Of a stretch of 64,000 nt of DNA, positions 21,670-33,600 are shown piece after piece. The DNA lies in contig CAUJNA010003751.1 in NCBI GenBank assembly GCA_963377175.1, positions 62,001 through 126,000 of the forward strand, given 5' to 3'. Source of the DNA: Effrenium voratum. Its lineage: Eukaryota; Sar; Dinophyceae; Suessiales; Symbiodiniaceae. The notes under the pieces are model-generated. The model was not told the DNA's origin. It was given only the letters and a program-made list of their open reading frames with translations, and made no database searches. Position 1 is the first letter of the stretch. Each line of letters starts with the position of its first letter. The position numbers were made by a program, and so were the translations under genes.

Positions 21670-24600
21670 GTGGCCTGCAAGCTGCGCGCCCGCGCGGCGC
21701 GGCTGGTGGGCCTGGCCCCGGAGTTCGCGGAGCCCCCGCAGCTGGCCGGGGCCCAGGATGACTTTTGGTCTCCAGCTGATGGGGTATGACCTTGGCAAGG
21801 CTGGGATTCCTTTGGTGGAATTCCGTGGGGAGAATTCCAGTCCGTCCTTCACAAACTCGGCTCATTTAGTTGTGCTCTTGTCCCCCATGTGAGCTTGAAC
21901 GTGGAAGTTGCATGTCGCTCTGTCAGCTGGGTAGACTTTGGCAATTCAATTCGGGATTGCTTTGACTCGGGATTGCCTTGATGGAGAGAATTTGTTAATG
22001 TTGAAACGCATGTGGAAACATGAACTGTGTGTGGAATGCTTGACCATAATGGCATGTGCCATTTTGGCTCAAGCATTGCTCTGGGTTCCTGGAACCCAAG
22101 CTGATTGAAAAACTTTGATCTTTTGCATTTTCGAACTTAACCCCGACCAAGCAATGGCTTCCTCGGCAACCTCGGCAACTTCCTTTGAGTTGATTGAGGA
22201 CCAGACACTCACCGTGGAGGAGGTTGAAATGGCCAGCCAGGAGGCCCAGGACATTCGCACACGGGAGGCGGCAGTGGCGGCCGGCTTGGTTTTGGACGAG
22301 CCCGAGGCCCCCCCGTCAGCTTCGGCGACCGATGTGATGAATGACCTCTCCAGTGCACTGGAGCGTCTCCAAGTGGCATTTGCCACACCGACTCCCGGCT
22401 TGGGTGCCCCTGGCCCCGCCGAGGAGGGCGACAGGGACATGGGGGATGCGGACGGCACGGAGCGGGCCACACCACTGGAGGAGGCGCAGACGCCAGAGAC
22501 TGAAGGGCTTTGTGGCGGCTTCTCAGAAGGCTACGTCTCAGGCCAACAAACCTGTCACCTTGGTGCCGGTGGACGGAAAACCTGGGTACTTCAAGCTGGT
22601 GGACCTCCCGGACTTGTTTCCAGTCCTTCCAGCGTCGGCGGCCACCTTGCTGAGAGACATCACGGTGGAGGAGGCGGTCTCCCTGTTTTACAAGTTTGTT
22701 GGGAAGAACCTCACGGAGGACCTGGTGATCCGCATCTTGGAGGCGTACGTCCCGATGAAGATCCAGCTCCGCCAGGAGGAGGTCTGGGCTTCGCAGTTCC
22801 AGAGGAACAAGGCGTGTATCGGCACCCAGCGCATGTACAGGCTCGACGCAGGTCATTCCGACTACAAGTTCATGTGCAAGGCATGCGGAACGGGGTGGCC
22901 AGAGGCAGCCAAGCAGTGCTGGGTCTGCCCCGGCAAGGAGTCCGCCCCCTTCCAGGCACCCTCGGCCACCTATGAGGCGGACGGCATCACCTACAACCTG
23001 CTCATCTTGGAGGGCAAGCCAATCTGGATCCAGCAGCGGGAATGGGGAAGCCTGGGTGCCGTTGGCCCCGGTGGTACCCTGGCACAGGCCGACCGCAACT
23101 TGGTGGACGGCACGGTCTTGGGGAGAGCCCCTCCAAAAACGGACTCGGCTGATGAGATCACCATGGCAGATGCGGTCCCGCTTAACATGCGGGTGGACAT
23201 CCGGCAGGAGATCCTGTCCATGGAGGCGGATGACGAGGCGATGAAGGTCCGGGAAAGCCAGGAGATCCGGGTCAAAGTGCAGCGGTCCCTGAAGAGGCGG
23301 AGGCTCAGAGCTTCGAGCTCTACCATCCCCAGGTGGACCAGGCGATCAGGAAGAAGGAGGAGCTGCATAAGGCCTTGCGGGAGCCGACTCCGGAGGAGGC
23401 CTCGGCCAGGCGGCTGCACAAGGAGTTGGTCACTGAGGAGACGAGATGGCGATCCTGGCGCCCCTCCAGGAGGGCATGCAGGCCCTGCCGTCAGATGAGG
23501 TGGCCAACGAGGGAGCCCGTGCCCTCAGGATTTGTCAACCTGGAGCGTTTCAAGGCCAAGCTGAGAGACCAGTACTTGGAGGGGAAGGGCGTTGACGCCA
23601 GCCAGGCATTGGCTGAGGCGATGGGCTCCATTCAGGAGGCCCAGGCGGCAAACAAGCGAATCCAGGACACCAACCAGGCATGGATGCTCAACCACACTCT
23701 TGGAAGTGTCGGCGTGGCCGGATGATCCCAGGAAGGCCCTGGAGAGGGGCCTATTCTGCCTTTTGGAGCTGGAGGACCCCGACGACATCCCCCCGGTGGG
23801 GGACATCAAGGAGAAGTATGTCCCCTACATCAAGATGCTCAGAGCGTCGCAGAACCCGTGGCACCAGGAGGCAGGCGCCGGCCCCCCCCAAGGGTGCCAC
23901 CGGCCCCGGGGGGACCAGCCCATGTCCCAGCAGGACCTGGACTGTGAGGACGGCAAGCTGTCCCTTATCCTCTGGGCAATGAAGCGGCACCAGGGAGAGC
24001 TCCGGATGTTTGGGGGGGTTTGGAGGAAGCACGCAAGCGGTGAGATCCCCCGGGGCGCTGACCAGCAGTTTAAGCTCGCGCCCAGAGGGGGGCATCTCCA
24101 TCACGGGCAACGGGCAGTTCACGATGAAATTCTTTGCCGCCAAGAATGTCCCCATCTCCTTGAAGATGTAACTCCACTCCTCCTTGCTGTGCGGCTTGGG
24201 GATGCCCAGGCTCTCCAGGAAGGGCACCGCCTCCTTCCTCATCTGGATAATGTTGCCCATCCACTTGTCCGAGGTCGAGCCCTCCGCATTGCGGCCCCGG
24301 CGTTGCGTCTTCACAATCAACGGGAAGGTGGTCCAGGCCGAGTAGATATACTTAAATGTGAACCTGTGGGCGTACACTCCCGTCAGTTCTTCTGGGCGAG
24401 GGGTGATGACGGGAGTGTACGCTCACAGGTTCACATTTAAGTATATCTACTCGGCCTGGACCACCTTCCCGTTGATTGTGAAGACGCAACGCCGGGGCCG
24501 CAATGCGGAGGGCTCGACCTCGGACAAGTGGATGGGCAACATTATCCAGATGAGGAAGGAGGCGGTGCCCTTCCTGGAGAGCCTGGGCATCCCCAAGCCG

Positions 24601-27600
24601 CACAGCAAGTTACATCTTCAAGGAGATGGGGACATTCTCAAAGAATTTCGTCGTGAACTGCCCGTTGCCCGTGATGGAGATGCCGGTGGCCCCCATCCAT
24701 GACAGTAAGGAGGCGCTGCGGTTCAGGGCAATTTGCGACGAACGGATCACCCTCCCGCTGGCCTCGCTGAAGGCCTTCGACTCGGTCTACACCAAGTTGG
24801 TGGCGGGCCTGAGCAAGTCGTCGATGGTGGAGGTGAAGGTCAATTGGCGCTGCAATGTGGTCCACGACTGGGTCGAGCAGGTCCCGCACGCAGGAGGCGG
24901 CGGGGGCCTTGTGTGACAGGTTGGGCTACTCCCAGGACCTCATCCGGCAGCTGGGTTGCTTTTCTTGGGTGCCGTTGGCCCCGGGGGGGGAGCGGCCAAG
25001 GAGGCGGACCCAAAGGCCAAGGTCCTGGGGGGGGCAGACACCACGCTCCGCACCCCAGACCAGGGCACCAGGCGGTACCCGCCCATCGTGACGGCGGTCG
25101 CGGGCCAAAAGTACGTCAACAAGCACTTCAGGCGAAGCATGTGTTTTGGGGCTCCGTGGAGTGTGGCTTGGTCTTGCCAAGCATCAGTGCCTGGGAAGTG
25201 GTGAGCAAGGAAAAGTTCAAGACCACGGGGGGTTATATGTGCAGATTTTGCAAGGGCTTTTGGAAGGCGAGCCGCGGGGGGACCAGGCTGCTCCAGATAG
25301 TTGGTGATGGACGAGCCCCCGGAGCAGCTGTACAATCAGTGGATCCGCGATCGGATGGAGTTCTACAAGAGGGTGGAGCCAACGGAGCCTCCCAGAAATG
25401 AGCGGCTGGTCCTGGGCGACGCGAGCGCCCCTCGAACGGCCTGGGGGATGTCTCCACGGCCTTGTGGTCGGTCATCCTGAGCAACCCGGAGAAGTCGGGG
25501 CTGGCGGCAATCCACTCGGTGGCGAAGGAGGCGATCCTGAAGGGAGGGAGCCGCTAGGTTTTGTCTCACAACCCTGTCGGATGTGGGAGTCGTGTGATCT
25601 CTTCCTCCCGGGACTTGGGTGCCATTGGCCCCGTCTCCGGGGGGGGAGGGGGGAAATGTCTTCCTTATTGGGTTCGGTTTTCACCAGGCGCACGTGGGTT
25701 TTTCCGGTGGCATGGCAGTGGAGCCACGTCACGGCAGCTTGATCTCCTCGACCATGAGGCCACATGCATTAGCTGCCCCAAGGACGGGCCATCTCAGCCA
25801 CGGTTTGGAAAAAGTGGCTGCGGCCGACTCATGGTTTCCTTGAGGTCCCCTTGAGGTTTTGGGGAATCCCCCACCTGGTCGGTCTCCCCCTCCGTGCTTT
25901 TGGGGGGTTTCTGGGGGGTTGATTTTGGGTCGCGCTCCCCCCTCTCCCTGTTAAAATCTCGGGACTTTGGGGGGGACGTGTCGGGATGCGTGTGGCCTGC
26001 CTGCTCCATCTGCGCTCTGCATTCTGCAAGGCCGCGGTTGGGTCCCGGCGGTTCGATAGGAGGCTCAAAACCCCCTTTTTCATCATGGCTAGGGTATCTA
26101 CCAAGTTTCTTATGCGCCCGCCCTACACACGTCTTTGGGACCGCATTCCAAGGGTCCTATGGGACACGTTGGCGGATGAGTCCTTCTCCCCGAGACAGAC
26201 GGACGGGGAGCTGTTGGTCCTGATGTGCCTGCGCCAAGGCACTGAGGAGGAGGGGAGGAAGCTGGGCGGAGAGCCGGCAATCCGCTTCTCTCAGCTCCTG
26301 GAACTCTCGGGCATTCCGGTAGGACAAGACGCCCACGTGGTCCCGACGGAATACTTCAACGGCCTGGTGGCGGCGGCGGCAGGCAGGCTTCCCCAGCCTC
26401 TGTCCGCGGCGGACCTGGCCGACCTGTGGGACAGCATATGGTTCCTCCTCCTGGCGACGGCGGATGGCAAGCCGAGCGAGGACTTTTCCCCGCTGGAGAA
26501 TGAATGGGACCGCCAGGACCAATTGAGGTGGTTCTCACGAGATGACCCACCCCCACTCCAACAACCGGAGCTTCTGAAGTGGAGGCACTGGCGCCCGGGC
26601 AAAATAAGGGAAATGGAGCCCACGGCCCAGCGAGCGCTGGAACTCCATATGCGCGGGAAATGGGCGGAACGGCTCCTCGCCCACTTTGCCCCGTTTGCGG
26701 AGCACATCACGTACATGCAGGACATCCTGGGGGAGGACTTCCGCAAGGAGGCATTGGACCTCCTGGGGGACAATAGGTTCCGGACACTCAGGCAGCATTG
26801 CCTGGTCTACGAAAGTCTCCGGAAGAGAGGCTTCACGGTGATCCCTGGCAGGAACGACATGTCCGCTCTCTCCTCAACCAGCTCGCCAAAGAGGAGGTCA
26901 CCCCGTACAAGCTACGGCAGGTGTGGAACACCCTTAAATGGTATTCCAAGACCTTCGGTATGCTGAAGATAGACGAGCTCCATCGCCTCAAGTCCAAGAA
27001 GAGCTCGTTGGAAGAGGCGCTCACAGACACGGTCACCCGGCCGCAGCGCAAGGCGGTGGTCCCCAGCAAAGAGGTCATATGGGCTCTGGAGGAAGGGGCT
27101 GGCTACCGGCCCCGGTACGCAGGCGGCCCCGGGGAGGAGCAGACACGAGGTCTGGACGCATTCATCCTGGGTTTCCAAGCAGGGTGCAGCGCTCGTTTCA
27201 ATGACCTCCAGCATGTTCAATTTAAGGACCTGATCCACACCAGTAACACCGTGGAGCTGAAGGCCTGGCAGACCAAGACGGTCTCAGCAGCACGAATCAA
27301 CCGCAACCCGGTCCCCTTGATTGCTCCAAAGTACAGCTTCACGGGGATCCCCTGGTGGACTACCTGGGTGGCCACGGTCCGGCGACTGGTATCCGAGAAG
27401 GCATTCCAGGACATGGACTACTTGCTCCCGACAGTGAGCAAAGACTTCGCCGGGCTGATCCCGAGACCTTCCGCACCAGAAAGGGCTCTGAGATGGCTCA
27501 AGGATGCTCTTCTCCGTTGGGGAGTGACCCTGGGGTTGGTGAAGCCGCTGACGTGGCACTCATTCCGAGTGTTCATCCCGGACTGCGCTTTCCAAGATGG

Positions 27601-30600
27601 GGCTCCCCCGGGAGCGCCGCATGTACTTAGGCAACTGGCTCACAGAGAGCACAGCAGACGTCTATGTGCGGGAGAAGCGCAATGTCGTTGTGGAGATTTG
27701 GGGCCAGGTAGCGCAGAAGGTCCCCAACCTGAACCTCGGGGCCAGGCAGGGAACGCAGGGAGGACTTGAACCACCCGGACTGGGCGGACCCGCTCCCGCC
27801 GCCAGCAGTGGAAATCACGGATGCGGGACCGGACGGCCACAAGGACCAAACTGAAGGGGAAGGGGCCACGGTACCCTCAGGGAGCGCACCATCGACTCGC
27901 TCATGGTCATTGGTGGAACAGGGACCCGAGGACACACCAGTGAAGGCCAAGGATCTGTTTCCCGCCACCCCGGACTTCCCCGTTGCGGCAGTCAAACGCA
28001 CAGGCAACGCCGGCCAGGCCAGAATCCACCTGCTGAATGACGAAGGCACGGCTGTGGGGTGCGGGTGCGACCGGCGGCCTCCAAGATCCAGGAGCTCTCC
28101 GTGCTGGACTCATGTCGGAGCCAGAGGCCTATGGCAAGTGCGAAGAGGTACGGCTTCCCGGCGGACTGGGTACTGGAGCCTGCGGAGGTCCCCACACTGC
28201 AGGAGGACTCGGACTCCTCGGCGGACTCGGGCTCTGAAACGGATGACTCGGTGGACACCCAGTCGCATCTGACAGGGGAAGATGAGTCCCTGGCACCAAC
28301 ACATTGCTTGGATAAAAGAGTTATCGCTTGCTTGTGTGGTGCCGTTTGGTTAGCTTACATACACTTTGTTAATGTTGAAACGCATGTGGAAACATGAACT
28401 GTGTGTGGAATGCTTGACCATAATGGCATGTGCCATTTTGGCTCAAGCATTGCTCTGGGTTCCTGGAACCCAAGCTGATTGAAAACCCACCCACCCACAC
28501 CAAGGTAAGAGGTCATGGCTGCGGCGCCCGCCAAACCACCGGAGGAGGTCCCAGCCGCGATCAAGGAAGACGTGGCGAAGTTGCAGAAGCCACTGGCGGC
28601 CATCTTGGTGGGCAAGGAAATCCCCTGGGTCATCCAAGCGGCACTGGGCGCATCGGGCTACGTCACGGTGGAAGACCTGGCGGATCGCTGGAACACCCCG
28701 GCTGCGGCCAGGGAAAATGGTCCCCGGGACCTGGGATTCCAGGATGGAGAGAATGGATTCAACGCCCAGACCTCGGCCTTCACGGCAATGCGCCTCCTTC
28801 AGGCAGCACGGGTGGCAGCAAACTTGGTCAGGGGGGGCAACCAGGGTGAATACGCGGCGGGCCATGCGGGCCCGATAAAGGCTCCCTTAGAAGTCCTGTG
28901 TGACAGGCGCCAGCTGGAAGATGCTTACGTGGCCACGCATGGGGCCCCGAAGCCGAGGTTGGAATTCCAGGGTAGTGATGGCTACCTCAAGAAGCAATGG
29001 CGCATGATTGCCAAGGGCGAATTGGGCTACATCCCGGCAAAACACATCCCGCGCCAGCTGGAACGGTTGCACCTAACCTTCAGGACGACGCTCCTGATGT
29101 GCACGGCAGCACTGCCGCAATTTGGCAACCTGAGGGTCACCAAGGAGGAGTTGGATGACTGGTATGCCTGGTTCTATGGGGAGGACATAGCCGGCAGGAA
29201 ACCTCCCCCGAGCGACACCACCTTGCTGTTTGCAGAGCGCAATGCATGGCGCAAGATTCACGAGATGGTGCACCAGGGCACCACTCTCTCCGAAGCCCTC
29301 AAGAACATCAGGGGCGACTTCCTCTTCTGGCAACGGGAGGTCTATGAGCACCTCAACAGGGCGCCGACGAAGGGGAAGAGCAAGAGCAAGGCACCCAAGG
29401 TGTGGCAGACTCAGTGGGAGAAGCCCAAGAAGGGAAAAGGATCAAGAATCTCAAAGGGGTGGCGTAGTGCAGGGATCATCACCTTCGCAACAAATGTCCT
29501 GGATCATGCGGTCGATCCCACAACTGCCCGGTCAGGAAGGATGGGTGGGTGTGTGATGCCCCCCCAGCGAAGCAGGTGCCATGGGCCCCGTGGCTGCCTG
29601 GTCTCCGAAGGGATCACAGGCCACCAGTGCGAGAGCGCACACAGTGGGGGAGAGCCAATCCCACCAGAGCCACAGCGGAAGGCAGACACCTCTCCAGGGT
29701 GCCACCGGCCCCGGAAGACCCTCCACCGAAGAAAGGGAGTGGATCCAGCCAGGGCGCTCCAGAAGGGCGGAAGCACCCTTTTCCCCCGCACCCACCGAGG
29801 CAGTGGGAAGAACCCCCAGAGAGACCCAGAGCGGGCAGAACCGTCAGGGCAAGCAGCAAGCCCAGGGCCAGACGACCAGTGGGTCGGACAAAGGACACAC
29901 GGAAACCCCAGGAAGAACAAGCCCCACCTTCCCCTGGATGCAAGACACCCCGGAAAGACTGAGGTCCAGACTAAGGTGGACGCCACGACCGGTGCCGGAG
30001 TCGTCGAAGCCGACCCTCATCCTGCTGTACGCTGGGAAGGACGACGCGGGGGCCCTGGATGCCTACCTCCATGCCTACAACCCGGCCTTCTCGGAGTACA
30101 TTTGGGCAGTGGACATTAGGCGAAATCTTGGACATGACATGCTGGGAGACGAGCCATACTCTACATGTGCTCCATGGCCATGGCGGGCAAGGTCGCCTTT
30201 GTGGGGGGCGGGCCCAACTGCAGAACGTGGAGCATTCTCAGATGGTTCCCCAAACCGGGAGGCCCGCCGCCGGTGAGGGGCAGGGCGGAGCAGACCCTGT
30301 GGGGCTTGGAGGACCTGGAGCCGGGTAAGGGAGGACACGGACAACGACAGCGTGCTCATGCTCCGACAGATGTGCCTGACCTCGCTGGCCTGCCGAGGAC
30401 TAGGTCAACGAACGGTCCCGCAGGTGGGCTCCTCCTTCCTGGAGCACCCGATGGACCCAATGGAGTGCAGCAAGAGCAGCGAGGTGCTCATCGATCTGGG
30501 TCACACGGGCCTATATTCAATGGGCGAACGCACTCCACCACTCCCTCATCAAGTTTGACGAGTGCCGCCTGGGCCAGGTGGTAGTGAAGTCCACGACATT

Positions 30601-33600
30601 GTCAACGGACCTTCCCCTTCACCATTGGCATGATCTACGATGCAAGCTCAAGTCAGGGGGGAAAAGCTCAACTCCAGTGACCTCAGCCGGTACCCGGAGC
30701 AGATGATGCAGGGTCTCGCAGCGGCCATCCTCTGCAGAGCGGGACCCGTCCTGGAGGCGCTGAGGCCGGGGGCACGGTGCCCCAAGTGAACCCAACGACC
30801 CCCCCCGAGGCGGCAGAGGGAACCATCTCCCCACACGCCGGGGGACAACAAGCGCCAGTCCCTGAGGCTGAAGGCCGGCCAACAAGCGTTGGCGGGACTA
30901 ACCTTGGGCTCACGTCCGGTCTCGGCCTCAGACAATCCTGAGGTCCGGACACCAACACAGCCGGCGGGCAGGGAGGTCGAACTACGGGGTGAAACTCTTC
31001 CCCTTCAGCCATGGCCACGCCATTGCATGGAGATCTCGGATCGGCCCACTGCCGATCACGCACGACCCAAATCTCTCCGACAAGGTTATGTAGCTCCAGA
31101 TGGCCTTCAAACAGCGCCCCCTCAGGGACGGGGGTGGGAAGCCCTCACTTGGACGGCTGGCCCCGTGGACTCGGCCATTGTCCAAAGCAGCAGCGCTGGG
31201 GGCCAAGATCTGTGTCCTCACGTCGCCATGGGGGGACAAACTCCAGGAGTCGCTCTCGTTGGGGGACGGGTCACACCCCTTCCCGGAGGACCTGCTGGAA
31301 GATATCAGGGAGATCCTGGCGCCAGGGGCAGGCCGACCAGCGGAAGGCCAACCCTTCTGCACAGCCTGGCGATGAACATTCAGGACCCCGACCACCAGTT
31401 TTTTCGGGATCTGGAACAAGGGGTCCCACTCAAAAAAACGGACCCACCCCTAGTTTAGCCGGGTCTGGCCACTCCGGAGTTTCAGGCACTCCCTGGATCA
31501 CTTCAGTGCTCATCCGTAGCACATTCCTGGAGGAGGTCCCCATGGGCATGGTAGATGGCCCTCTCACCGAGGTAGAGGCAGCAGCGCGCTGTGGCTGCAA
31601 TATGGAGGATCTTTGCCCAGGCCCCCTAGCGGGCATCGACGAAGGGGACAAGATCCGCACCATCTACGATGGCTCGGTGGGCCAATGACACCATCAGGAA
31701 CCAGACGGTGGAAAGGACGACGGCTCCGACGGTGCTGGATGGGGTACAAGCTCTTCATTGGCTACATGCAAGGGTGCCCCCGGCCCCGAGAGGGAGGTCG
31801 CTAAACCTCGCTGGCAATGGCCGGAGCCGGGCACCAGGTGGGTGCTGCTCAAGGCGGACGTCACCAAGGCCCACCGGAGAGTGAAGGTCCTCAGGAAGGA
31901 CTGGCGCTTCCAGGTGGCCTCACTGGGGGAAGAATGGTGGGTGAACAAGGTAGGCACATACGGCATGGCCAGTGCCCAATCCTACTGGGGACGCCTGGCA
32001 GCCCTTCTACTCAGGGTCCTCTACGCACTTTTCCCTCAAGTGGATTGGAACTTCGTCTTTGTGGATGACTTCCTGTGGCTGCTTCGCAGCGAGGGGGCAG
32101 TGAACTTGGCGGTGGCGCTGTTGGCAACACTCCTGGCCTTGGGCACCCCGCTTAGCTGGAAGAAGACACATTTGGCGGAGGTCAACACGTGGCTGGGCTT
32201 CGTGGTCCACCCGAACATCCCGCAGGTTCTCATGGCCGCCAACAAACACATCCTGGTGATGGAGGTCTTGCAGATCATGGTGGAAGGGCAGGCGATGCAC
32301 TCAAAGGACATCGAGAAGGCCCTGGGCCGCATCCAATGGGCAACTGCTGCATGTCCGCTGGCGAAGTCGATGCTTCAGCCACTGTGGGCCTGGAAAATGG
32401 CCACCACCACGGTGGGGAAACCCCCTAAGGTGGTCAGGATGCTGGCGTTCATGCTGCGGTTCCTCTTCAACACGCCCTTCGTCCAGTACTCCCCTTACTT
32501 GCCGAAGTCCTCTTGGTGGGGTTGCAGCGATGCTAGCGCCTCGGATGAAGGACTGGCATTTGTGGGAGGCTGGTGCTCCAACAAAGTGGAGCCGGAGAAG
32601 AAGGAGGTGTACTGGTTCCACGAGCAGATCCACGTGGAGGAGTACCCGTGGGCATTCAAGAATGGGGATCCCAAGCGGAGGATTGCGGCTCTGGAAATGC
32701 TGGGCACGCTCTTCCTCTGTAACATGATCCTCACGCACCAAGGCCCTCTGTCCTCCCGGGTCCGACTCCCGGTGGGCAGTGACAATCAGGGCAACGTCAT
32801 GGCGATGCTCAACCTTGGATCCAAGAAGCCCTACACCGCGGCTATCCTGATGGAGCTGGTCTTCCTGCTCCACACCCATGGCTGCTCGCTGGCGGCCAAC
32901 CACGTGGGCCCATGGGGCCCACCCAGCCGTAGACATCTGACAGGGGAAGATGAGTCCCTGGCACCAACACATTGCTTGGATAAAAGAGTTATCGCTTGCT
33001 TGTGTGGTGCCGTTTGGTTAGCTTACATACACTTTGGGATGAACAGAAAACTCCAACCCAACCACTTTTGAGCAAACCAAAGAGAAAGCTGCCATTTGAA
33101 GGACAAACCATTGTGGGCGGGCCTTTACCACTTTGGGGGTTCTTCTGAGGTCCTTCTTGGGTTGTTTCAAAGGGAAGCCCGAAGGGACATCAGCCATTCT
33201 CAAGGTTCCCTCGTTTCAAGATAAAGCCCAGCGGGGATGAATCTGTGACTCATGGGAAGCCGTTTGGTGTGCATTGCCGCTAGAACGCGCAGAACTTGGA
33301 TAGCTGGTTTGCCCCAGACACCCCAAAGGCCCTGACCATGGAGGCCTCTTCTGAAGGCCTCTTCATATGGGGTTCCTTTGGTTTCTCGAAAACCGCAGCG
33401 ATGATGCCAAGAGGGACTATGCTAGACGTTCACCCCGCAGCTGTGCTTGCAAGGTGCGTTACAAGCCTGGGCAGCAGAGGCCTTAGCCTGACAAGCCGGG
33501 AGTTGGAGCAGCCGATGTGCTGAGAGGTTGATGCCAAGGGAAGAGCTTCCGTTCCAAAGTCCTTGAGGCTTTCGAGACCAATGTCAAAACGAAGCTCTTG

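Larger units (their letters stand above)
22402..31788 (+). repeat. 17-nt motif GGGTGCCNNNGGCCCCG, eight copies
   Basis: Copies at 22402-22418, 23054-23070, 23892-23908, 24968-24984, 25617-25633, 29697-29713, 31772-31788, and one variant (AGGTGCC-ATG-GGCCCCG) at 29574-29590. All are in the same orientation, all have a 3-nt variable centre, and none was seen outside the retroelement. Each can form a mismatched hairpin (GGG.GCC/GGC.CC). Confidence 0.75.
21991..33036 (+). mobile_element. Tyrosine-recombinase (DIRS/PAT/Ngaro-like) retrotransposon with split direct repeats
   Basis: Eleven-kb element bounded by A1 (21991-22111) on the left and B2 (32934-33036) on the right, with B1 (28266-28368) and A2 (28365-28485) joined in the middle. 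This A1-B1A2-B2 order is the split direct repeat layout known from PAT/Ngaro-type tyrosine-recombinase (YR) retrotransposons. It encodes a YR, reverse transcriptase, RNase H, a gag-like protein with a CCHC-like finger and a methyltransferase-like domain. The shared junction core is TTTG: A1 follows GAGAA, B1 runs into A2 through TTTG, and B2 is followed by GGATGAAC. So the empty site was probably GAGAA-TTTG-GGATG, with no target duplication, as expected of YR integration. The YR lies in the left half and RT in the right half. Two tandem elements, each A...B, are an alternative reading. Most ORFs are frameshifted. Confidence 0.8.

Noticed and set aside
22209..22856. 215-codon minus-strand ORF
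   Set aside because: Shadow of the + strand zinc-finger ORF, caused by GC-rich codons.
23751..24377. 208-codon minus-strand ORF in the retroelement
   Set aside because: Its sensible part is the antisense arm of the fold-back repeat, a copy of the + strand coding segment, not a separate gene.
22402..31788. The 17-nt motif as a collagen-like peptide repeat (GAxGP)
   Set aside because: In several copies GAxGP is in the coding frame, but at 23892 the supported frame reads the motif differently and at 25617 it is non-coding, so a DNA-level explanation is better.
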